From the NCBI GenBank assembly GCA_030272155.1, contig CP126192.1, positions 1,088,501 to 1,152,500 on the forward strand: 64,000 nucleotides of DNA, given 5' to 3'. Below the pieces are notes generated by a model, which had not been told where the DNA came from, made no database searches, and worked only from the letters and a program-made list of their open reading frames with translations. Below, piece by piece: positions 45,601 to 54,503 of the stretch (within the stretch, counting starts at the first letter, position 1; each line of letters begins with the position of its first letter). This stretch comes from Tetradesmus obliquus. Lineage: Eukaryota > Chlorophyta > Chlorophyceae > Sphaeropleales > Scenedesmaceae. The translations under genes and the position numbers were made by a program.

Positions 45601-46814
45601 GAGCCATGCAAGTAGCGCGAAGTCATGCACCAGCTGCACATACAGCACGCCCCTGCGAGGCAGCAATGGTTCACGTCAGCTCACCCGTCCCCTCCCCCTG
45701 CCCTGCGCGCACCTGCAGATAGCTGTTGCCGCCGCCATGGTCTCGCAGCTGCTGAGGTTGCGCACCAGGTTGTTGTCCGCCAGCATGCGCTGCACGCTGA
45801 AGGCCAGCGCCAGCGTCACAGCCAGGGGCAGCCCCTCAGGCACAGCCACCACCAGCAGCGTCATGCTGGTGATGAAGAACGACAGGTACGCCTGCAGCAG
45901 ATTGTGGATGTACATGTAAAGTAGCCGCCAAAGTAGCCGCAGCAGCGCCAGAGTATGGGCAGGGACACGCATGCAGCCACGCTGCAGCAGCGATGCTGGC
46001 TCACAGCAGCACCGGCAATGCATCCAGCAGTTGCTACTTCTGCAGCCAGACGGCACAGCCACGCACGCCCAGCCACCTTCACCCTGCAGCCTCACCTCCA
46101 GGCTGGCGCTGCTCAGCAGGCTGCCCCCACCCGCCAGCAGCTCAGCCGTGTACAGCCCGCTGTTGACCGCCAGCACGCCAGCAGCAGCAGCCAGCCCCAC
46201 GCCCCCAATGCTGTTGGCCACGTCCTCCAGCCGGCTCGTCAGCGGCGTGGCCTCACGCAGCATGGGCACCGCTGCTGCTGCACCGCCGCCACCGCTGCTG
46301 CTGCTGCCTGGCTGTGGGGTGCTGCCTCCCATCACCATGGCCTGGATCATGCCCTGCTGGCTGTTGGGCCCCACCGCCAGCACCAGCAGCCGCCCAAAGC
46401 CCTCCAGCACCTTGCTGCCGCTCATCATCAGGCAGCTGGCCAGGGGGGCGCAGCCGCCCGCCGCTGCCTCTGACTGCTCCGCTGCTGCTGCTGCTGCTGC
46501 CGGCGGCGGCTCCTTGACGACATCGTCCGACTCGCCAGTCAGGTGCGACTCGTCAACCCTGGCCGCAGCAGAGGTGGCAGCAGCAGCACAGCAGGGGTGG
46601 CACTCAGGCGGCATGCATCCATGCATGGATACGCGAGCTGCACCCACGAAAGCTGCAGGCAGCAGTGTGGATCCACATGCCATTTGGGGGTGGCCTAGGT
46701 TGTGCATGCGACAGCGCTACAGCAATGATTGCTGCTGACCTTCCTGCAAACATTGCATACATGCATGCATGCACGCACGCTGCAGGCTGCATGCATACAT
46801 TGATAGCCCACACC

Positions 46815-46856
<42 letters not shown>

Positions 46857-48167
46857 CTCCCCTCCCCCTCACTTGAGGCTGCCGCCCGCCACCAGCAGGC
46901 CGTCAGCCGGCAGTATGTCGCCCGCCTCCACCAGCAGCAGGTCGCCCACCAGCAGGTCCCAGCAGCTCAGCGTCAGCTCAGCGCCACCACGCATCACGCG
47001 CACCTGGACGCGGCGGCATCGGCAGCAGAACAAACAGTCAGCACCACAACATGATGCAGTGCGAGCGCAGCACAGCTTCTTCTGTCTGTAGTAAAAAACA
47101 CAATGCAGCAGGGTGACCCCAGATAAATACAGCACCGCATAACTGCCTGCCCACCGTCCACTGCTCAGGCTGTTGCTGCTGCTTGCCGCAGTTACACCCC
47201 CTACTTCTCCCCTGCCCTCTGGCCCCCTCACCGGCACGTCCTCCTTGAGCCGGTTCAGCTGCCGGAACTTCTCCTCCTTCTGGTAGTTGGTCACAGCGGT
47301 GACACCCGCGCAGATGGCCACGCTGGCCAGGATGGCCGCCCCGTCAATGAAGTCGGCAGCCTCCTTGCCGGTGCCCGCAGCCAGGGCCAGCGACACCGCG
47401 CCAGCAGCAGTCAGCAGCAGCAGCGTGCTGTCACTAGCTGCCTCCAGCAGCAGCTGCCAGAAGCTGCTGGTCGCGCTGACGGCAAGGCTGTTGGAGCCAA
47501 ACGCGGCGCGGCGCGCTGCTGCATCGGCAGCACCCCCGCTGAGGCCGCGCTGCAGGTCTGTGCCTAGCGCAGCAGCAAGCATGGGAGCAAGAGGCAGCAT
47601 CTGCTGCTGCTTGCTGCTGCTGCTTCCTGTCTGCGCCGGTTCTGCTCCGTTGCTGCTGACTCTGTCCACCCCTTGCTGCTCCGCAGTGGCTGCTGCGGCA
47701 GCAGCATGCTTGGCAGCGCGCCGCTCCTGCCGCTGCTGCTTTGCCTGCAGCACCTTGGCTGCCACTTCCGCAATTATCTCGTCTGCTGCTGCTGCCTGCG
47801 AGCTGTCTACTGCCGCCTGCACCATGCCACGCAGCTGCGCGGCAGTGACCAGAAATTCATGCCGTTGGTGCCTGCCGCTGCTGCTGGTGTGCAGCACGTC
47901 CTGGGAGCTGTGAGAGCTGTGCTGTGCTGCTGGCACAGGCAGCTGCGCCTGCTGCGGCTGCTCATGCTGCTGCGCCTGGCTGTGAGTGCCCTGCAGCTCA
48001 TCAGCTGACAGCACCGACACTCGATCTGCCTCCCGCCCCGCAGAGCATGGCACAAAGGAACTACAGCGGCGCCCGGGCAGCAGGTGCACGTAACGCCGCT
48101 GGACAGCAGCAGCATTACAACTGCCTGCACCAACTGCTGATGGCTGCACGTAGCAGCAGCGATGCAT
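39684..48167 (-). CDS. P-type IIB Ca2+-transporting ATPase (PMCA/ACA-like)
   Basis: ATP-driven Ca2+ export pump. About 13 exons on the minus strand. The N-terminal part has Gln/Ala-rich sequence, then [20 protein letters not shown] (cation-ATPase N domain) and the first membrane pair near [15 protein letters not shown]. Next come [36 protein letters not shown] (actuator TGES), [20 protein letters not shown] (M4 PEGL), and the phosphorylation site [11 protein letters not shown] (about 45.5 kb). The nucleotide-binding domain is inflated by long Gln/Ser/Ala runs and holds [16 protein letters not shown]. Then [34 protein letters not shown] (hinge), [20 protein letters not shown] and [19 protein letters not shown] (M5/M6). 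The rest of the membrane domain ends in an Ala/Ser tail whose stop lies in a minisatellite. The first Met chosen is at 48167 ([15 protein letters not shown]); an in-frame ATG at 48362 would add 65 residues. The Cys/Arg/Ser-rich start could be a transit peptide. Confidence 0.93.
40328..40509. repeat. 13-bp minisatellite, 14 perfect copies
   Basis: Exactly 14 uninterrupted copies of CACCATCACCCCT (182 bp). They lie in the last intron of the Ca2+-ATPase gene, between the exon ending near 40542 and the last exon. Perfect identity suggests recent expansion or ongoing homogenisation. The plus strand would read as His/Pro/Ser repeats, but no gene supports that. Confidence 0.97.
42387..42454. repeat. 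34-bp tandem duplication in a Ca2+-ATPase intron
   Basis: Two perfect 34-bp copies starting at 42387 and 42421, each containing ATGTCATGGCAAGTGTG. On the minus strand they lie just upstream of the acceptor of the exon that encodes the TGDGTND hinge. Confidence 0.93.
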
Positions 48168-49348
48168 TGTGGACTTTGAAGGGGTGCAGTAGCACCTGGG
48201 AAGGCGTTTGCTGAGCACTGGCCCAGTGCATGGCTTGTGTAGCTGGTGCACAGCAGGTCTGCTGCTGTTCAACAGCCGAGAGTGCCAGACCTGTTCCTGT
48301 CCAAACACATGCGAATTCGACCTCACACTGTCATTTAAACGTGACTGACTGCACAAAGTCATGCTGTCAGCAACAACAGCTCGTCGACATACTGCCCCGA
48401 GACGAGCAACTATCCGATTGAATGGTAGGGCGTGAACTGGAACGTCGTTGTGTGTGCAAAATCTGCTGTTGTTTTGTAGCAGGCGATCATTTGATGAGTC
48501 CAGGTGTCCAAGGACAGGTTACTGAGAAGATCAGTGGTTTGCACACTAAGCAGTCTTTGCAGCGAGCAGCACAGTCACCTGTTAATCACGTCTAAACCGT
48601 AAACGACGAAGATTGGCTAGCTGGTGAGTGTCGCAATTGACACAGTCTTGTCCATGCAACCCTAGCATCGTTGGTGGGCCTCAAGAACCCACACTGGAAC
48701 ATAAACATAACAAACAACGAATAGTTTGTTGATTTGATGTCCGTTGCTGGTGTCCCAAGATCGGTTATGCAAGCATGCAGGGGCCTGCTGTCCAGAGTTC
48801 ACAGGCAAGCCTGCTTGCGGCTTCATCGCGCTCAGAAGGCTTCTGGGTCTCCAGTGAACCTTTTGAAGAATCGCAAAATCGACTAGAGCAGCATATGACA
48901 TGGATACTTGGCTGAGGACAGCATTCAAGGACCCAAACGTGTTGCAGCAGTGCCCTCCTGGCAGTGGGGGGTGTGGGATCCGGATCCCTCAGGAGGTGGG
49001 TGGTGGCCGGAGGCTTCCCAGGTTACACCCATGTAACCCAAGCGAAATAGCGCGTGCCTCGCACACACGCAAGGAAACAATCGTCCCGGATACGGAGTCG
49101 AGAGTGCACCAGTGACGATGACAGTACTCGTTCAGCTGTCAGTCGTTGTGTTTGGGGCGCAGCGTCGAGAACTGTCACCCCCATCTCTGCACTCCACAGC
49201 TGTTGAGACACGCATCGCATACAGGGATCACCTCCTTACTCTATCCTGTTGCACGTGCACGTGGCTGCCGCAAGCATAACGAAGCACATCCACTTGCAAG
49301 TTCCGACACGCCCCTGGGTACTGGAGCTACCACTCACCGCTGGTCATC
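48168..49348. promoter_or_regulatory. Divergent upstream region (Ca2+-ATPase / dirigent-like gene)
   Basis: About 1.2 kb between two divergently oriented genes, lower in GC than either. Part of the first 200 bp could be coding if the Ca2+-ATPase starts at the upstream ATG at 48362. No other conserved coding segment or repeat was seen, and no specific promoter element could be named. Confidence 0.4.
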
Positions 49349-52142
49349 ATGAATTCTAGCATCTCAGTTCTTCTGTTTGTGTCCGTTGCCGTGCTGTGCG
49401 TGTCCTCTGCGGCTGCACAGGCCAACGCAAACACCTCACTATCACCAGAAGGCCTTCTCGGAAAGGCCGTGGCCAGGCAAGATCAAGAATGGATGCGGCT
49501 TCAGAAGCAAGGAAATTAAGCTTCCGGTAAGTGCTACATGAAGCTTGTTGCCAGGCATCGCGGATCCGCAGCTGCAGGGCTCGCCCATTGTCCAGCTGAT
49601 GCAGCAGTGTTCAGCAAAATGCGACGCCACACCAAGAAGGGCTGTCGCATGCGTGCAGCAGGCTATTTGTGACAATTAAGCGCCAAATCGAGCATTTGGT
49701 GCGGTTTGGTGCTCTAACGCTGACTCTTGCTTTGTTCAACCGCGGCACTGGAAGAGATCGCCTGCATGCTTCTGCGCCACGCGTCGATAGTACAGGAGCA
49801 AACTAGACACCGTACACGTTTGCTGCGCCGCTGACTCTTGCGACGTCTTTCAAGAAGCCGCTGGGAACACGCGTCGGTGCACTGGTGACACCCGCCAACC
49901 ACCATGGTGCACTGGCCAGTACACCAACCGGACTCTGTGTCGACTGCCTCTTGCTCTGCCCCGCCATCACTGCCACCACCGCAGTTCTATGCACAATCCG
50001 ACACCAGCGTAATCCCCTCCACTGTGGCCGTACAGGGCGTATCCCAAGGCACCAACGTCATGCGCTCGTGAGTGCTGCTGCTGCTGCTGCGGCCACAGAC
50101 CATGAGCTGCACGTGCATCTGCACCCACATGCGCCTCATGTGCCGAGCTTGGCTCAGGCCAGCCGGCCTCAGCCAAGCACACATTGTCATTGCAGCCTGC
50201 AATGCTGCACTGCAGTACATGAACTGAACTGTACAGTGCGCTTTTGCATGCTGAGCCTGCTCCGCAGTGATGTCAAGTGAGCTCCCAATGCAATGCTACA
50301 CTGCAGTACGGTGGGCTTTTGCATGCTGCCACGCCTGCTAGCACCTAACCTAATGTAACGAGCGCCACCGTCCCTGTGCTGCTGCCACCATATGGCTTGG
50401 CTGTGAGTTGCACTTGCTGACCACACCCAACAGAACGTAGCTGTGCTCACCTACACATGAGCCTTGCCTAGACCTAGCAGCTGAGCACAACCCACACTCA
50501 GCTTTGGCCAAGCAATCCATGGCAGATGTATTGGGTTTCCCACCCCTCACTGGGAAGAGTCTGTCAGGCAATGTAGTATAATGTGATGCACCACACACCA
50601 CGCACCAGCGGTTGAGTAGGGGCATCTGCAATGCTGTGCTAGCAATGTGTGTTCCCTATTGCCTGTGCTGATTTAGTTACTGCAGCTACCCACCCAGTGC
50701 ACGTGTCCTGTCCTGTTTTTGTGCTTGCCATGCCCTTCCTGCTGTTGTTGCAGCTTCTACATCGGCAACAAAGAAACCCCTGAAGTGAAGTATGGCAGTT
50801 CCACCGCCAACGTGGTGATCATGGATGATAACGTTAACGGCAACCTGCGCGTCGCCAGCGGAATGGTCAACACCAAGGTACACACATGCTAGGTGCCGCT
50901 GCAGAATGCAACTTGCGGGTCACCCGCAGGCTGCGCGCGCACTGCACATGTTGCAAAGAGCATGAGCCAAGGTGCTCATGAGCGGCTGACGTGCTGATGG
51001 TTTGCTCTTCGTGTTCTTTGTCGTGTATGGCAGACAATGCGCCCCACTGCTGTCACTGTCAGCGCCAAGGTGCTCATGAGCGGCTGACGTGCTGATGGTT
51101 TGCTCTTCGTGTTCTTTGCCGTGTATGGCAGACAATGCGCCCCACTGCTGTCACTGTCAGTCACAACAACAGCGCTGCAGCAAAGTCCACCGAGATGTGC
51201 TTCCACCGTTGCTGCTGCTGCTGCTGCTGATTCCATCGCTGCGGCTGTTGCAGCCACTGCTGCTGCTGCTGCTGCCGCCACTACTACTGGTGCTGTCACG
51301 TATCAACCGCTGAAGCTTGAGGGCAGCTTACACAATGGCAGGATCTCCTTCAATGGCAACCTGTACTTCAATTACACAGTGATATACACTGCTGCGTTGA
51401 CACTGTAGCCACCCAGTCCGTGTGCATGGCGGCAATTCTGACTGTATGAACACATTAAGCAGCCACTCGCCAAATAGGAGTTGGTGCATCTGCTCTTGTC
51501 TGCTGCTGGTTGCAAAAGCAATGTGTGATATTTGCAGGATGGCTACGAGTGCAGCAGTACTGCACAAACGACTTATGCAAGTCATGCAGGTTGAACGCGC
51601 GTGTCTGCAGCACCCCAGAAAACGGCTGCATGCGCCAGTCTTGCAAGCTGCCATGTGGTGTGGGTGTGCATCTGCACCCGGGCATTTGACAGGCGTGTGT
51701 TCTGTCTGCTGCGCAGGTACCATCCGGTGCGGTTACCTCTGAGCTGGTGGTTGTGGGCGGCACAGGCGATGTGAGCGGGCCAGCATGCTAGCAACTGTGC
51801 AGTTGCTGTTGTGTTCACGTGATGCTTTAATTTGCAATAAATCTCCACCTGTACTCGGGGGGCCGTTAAGATGTCACAATGTAGGCTGTCATCGTGGATT
51901 ACCCCAGAATCCGGCGTGTAGACTTACGGCACCGTGTGCTGTGCCGGGCTCAACACAACTGTTTTGTGCACTGGTCGCTGTGTGCATCTGCGTTGGTGTT
52001 GTGGCTGCTGCTGCTGCTGCTGCTGCTGCCTGCCCTGCAGTTCCTGGGCGCTGTCGGCTCCATGACCACAGGCATCGTCAACGGCGTCGGTGGCTTCATC
52101 CTGTCCCTCTACATCCCTGTCGGCAACTGCTTCAATGCGTGA
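49349..52142 (+). CDS. Secreted dirigent/AOC-barrel-like protein
   Basis: The ATG at 49349 begins a signal peptide (MNSSISVLLFVSVAVLC, then SSAAAQA). Exons with matching phase follow: to 49526 (NGCGFRSKEIKLP), 49985-50067 (FYAQSDTSVIPSTVAV), 50754-50877 (VVIMDDNVNGNLRVASGM), an exon ending at 51378 (LEGSLHNGRISFNGNLYFNY), 51717-51770, and 52041-52142. The last two join as SELVVVGGTGDFLGAVGSM, matching the VVGGTGxFxxAxG signature of dirigent proteins. The hydrophobic end FILSLYIPVG and the stop follow. Dirigent proteins guide radical coupling in land plants, while AOC makes oxylipins; which role applies here cannot be read from sequence. Two oddities are the frame of the signal peptide, which differs by one base from the frame that splices onward, and the start of the fourth exon, which lies in a 98-bp tandem duplication and is ambiguous. 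Family confidence is moderate. Confidence 0.58.
50971..51166. repeat. 98-bp tandem duplication carrying a splice acceptor
   Basis: Two copies, 50971-51068 and 51069-51166, with few differences. Each includes the pyrimidine-rich stretch, TATGGCAG, and the start of the next putative exon of the dirigent-like gene. The 3' splice site is therefore present twice. Confidence 0.9.
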
Positions 52143-52254
52143 GCAGCAGCAGGCATCAGGAGCTCTGTGCTGACGTGGAGTTTGGCTGTGAGGCCAAGTT
52201 TCTTACCTAGAGGCGCTGGCATTGCCCAGCAGGGCTGTGAGCAAAGAACCCGGC

Positions 52255-53175
52255 CTGCAGATGAGGCTACTGGCAACGGCGGCTTGCGGGCAAATAATGC
52301 CATTCGTGGCACTGGTGGGGCAATATACCGCGTGCTTGAGATAATGTGCGGGTTTAGGAGCACCGTTGTGCCTATTAGAGCCGCTGTTTGTCACTTGTCT
52401 AAACCACTTGTCTATGTGGATTAATTGATGCACGCCAGTCGATGTTGGCCGCTCGCAGTTGGCCGCTCGCAAGTGTGGACTGTGCTGCAGCTGCATGCTT
52501 TTAAGCGGCTGAGCGCTGCTGCTGCATGCTTCTGCTTTGATTACTGCATACCCATTGCATCCTGCTAAAGAGTTTATGTGGTGCCCATGGGGCTGTTGGA
52601 GGAGACTTTGGGTTGCTTTTGAGATGCCATGCTTTGCTTGGGCATGTAAAGCATGGCAGCCTTGATCCTGACTCACGTACCCGAGCATCTGCTGTTACGG
52701 ATCAATGCTGTGGAAGAATGTGCTTGTTATGCTGCAGATGAGGCCACTGGCAAATGCGTTGGGCTTCGTTTCAACTTTTTGGGAAATAATGCCATTCTGG
52801 CACTGGTGCAACGATACACCACATACTTAGCATGAAGTGCGGATTTTTGAGCGCTGTTTTGCCTATCAGATCCGCCTTTTGTCACTTGTCTAGACCACTT
52901 GTCAAATTGGTTCAACTGATGCTACCCAGTCAAGTGTCGGCCGCTTGCAAGGTGTGGAGGGTGCTGCTTTCGCGCGGCTGAGCGCATGCTGCTGCATGTT
53001 GTTGCTTGTTACTGCATGCACATTGCCTTGTGCTAAAGAGTTGATGTGATGACCATGGGGCGACAACGCTCTTGTGAAAAAAAAGAATTTTTGTGAGATG
53101 TTGTTGAAGTGCTGTTCTTCCCCTTGGTCATGTGAAGCATGGCACGTTTGATCCTGACTCACGTGCCTGAGATCT
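52255..53175. repeat. Diverged tandem duplication, unit about 475 bp
   Basis: Two similar segments, about 52255-52715 and about 52733-53175, share landmarks in the same order: AGATGAGGC-CACTGGCAA, AATAATGCCATTC, TGTCACTTGTCTA-ACCACTTG, GGCCGCT, GCTAAAGAGTT, CCATGGGGC, and TTGATCCTGACTCACGT. They differ by many substitutions and small gaps, so the duplication is old. They lie directly after the dirigent-like gene, with no protein similarity recognised in either. Confidence 0.85.
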
Positions 53176-53469
53176 GTGATGGATCATTTACCTAAAAGGC
53201 AGCATTTATTATGCTGTGCTAAGTAAGCGCTTTGCCAGGGCTCTGATAGACAACTTACAATGCACTGTCTTACAAACACACACGTTGCAGCTACAGGATC
53301 ATGCAGTGGTTCCTGGAGTGTAGCGGATTGGAGCTCATGTTGTATGTACCAGGTGATGAACTGCTTTGATTGATTGGCAGGTGGCAGCAGCATTACCACA
53401 CAGCCTGCTGCTACTGTCTACAGCTTTGTGTTGAATACCTGATGGCAGGCATGATGCATGTCGGTTGCA

Positions 53470-53810
53470 GCAGCGAGACTGGCCCTGCTGCTTCTGTCTA
53501 CAGATTGTGTTGGAGAGGTGATGGCAGCCATGATCGACATTGGCTGCAGCACAGAACGGATGCTCGTTGACCAGCATGCAGTGGCAGCAGGTAGGCTGCG
53601 TCAGGAAGTTGGGCAGCAGTGAGGCTGGCCCTGCTGCTTCTGTCGACCGTGATGTGCGTTTGGGTTTGATGATGGCACACGCGATTGCTGTGGATCGTAG
53701 CACACAACGGATGCACGTTGACCAGCATGCAGTGCGCTGCATGTGGCAGCAGGTAGGCTGCGTCAGGGATTTGGGCAGCATTGAGACTGGCCGTGCTATG
53801 CTGCTGCTGC
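53470..53810. repeat. Diverged tandem repeats of about 145-160 bp
   Basis: Similar blocks beginning GAGACTGGCCCTGCTGC at about 53476, 53621 and 53782 are separated by related sequence. Shared parts include ACGTTGACCAGCATGCAGTG and GGCAGCAGGTAGGCTGCGTC. They are noncoding as far as can be seen and of unknown origin. Confidence 0.8.
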
Positions 53811-53928
53811 CACTCAGTGGCACTCACAGGCTGTCCACATGTGTGTGAGTGTTGGATCGATGATGGTGGTAACTATGCCTCACTTGTGTCCTGGGCCTGA
53901 ATTGCAGCCTAACAGCAGGGATGCCTAT

Positions 53929-54301
53929 TCATGATGCCACACGAGCCCCTTCATGGCATACAGTCTCAGGCTGAGTGCAGCCCTCATGCCAAGACTTGCC
54001 GCCCAGGAAGGCGCCAATTAATGCCCCAATGCCATCCACACCAATGCTGTGAAAAGGACAGTCTACCACGGTGAATGCATAGCTGCCCACCTACAAGCAG
54101 TGCTGAACCAGCAGCCCCCCGCCCAAGCGCTCTTGGCTGTACCGTGGTGAATAAGTTTGTGCTGTACGCAGTGGCCTCACATACTTTCTCAGATAGTGTA
54201 GTGACTACAGATGCTGCTGTTGACACTACGTCACGCCGTGTGCATCTCTCATCCAGGGCAGCATGATGCCCTCCTCCTGCCAAGTACACGCCCTGCTGCA
54301 C
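53929..54301 (-). CDS. Possible small gene or 3' UTR (doubtful)
   Basis: On the minus strand a frame reading KVCEATAYSTNLFTTVQ can be followed, after possible GT-AG introns, by a Gly-rich hydrophobic segment (VDGIGALIGAFLGGKSW) and a TGA at 53931-53929. There is no in-frame ATG at the 5' end, no family match, and it lies just beyond the 3' end of the Ala/Pro/Thr-rich gene on the same strand. It may simply be that gene's 3' UTR. Confidence 0.22.
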
Positions 54302-54503
54302 TGTTGTTCAGAGACACGTGTCTCTGCAGATACAAATGGAGCCGAAAAATAGATGAAGTTGGTCAGGAACCAAACTAAACAATCAGCGCTCGCTTTGCTC
54401 TCCCCTACAGCTGCACATTTGACATTCCCCTGCTTTCCTCCTGCTGATGACTACCGTGCTTGCCGCACGACACAGCACAGTCCGGGTGCGTGTTGCAGAC
54501 GCT

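Noticed and set aside
52203-53162. Minus-strand frames over the 475-bp repeats as a duplicated gene
   Set aside because: The two copies do not keep the same frame, have low coding character, and share only nucleotide blocks.
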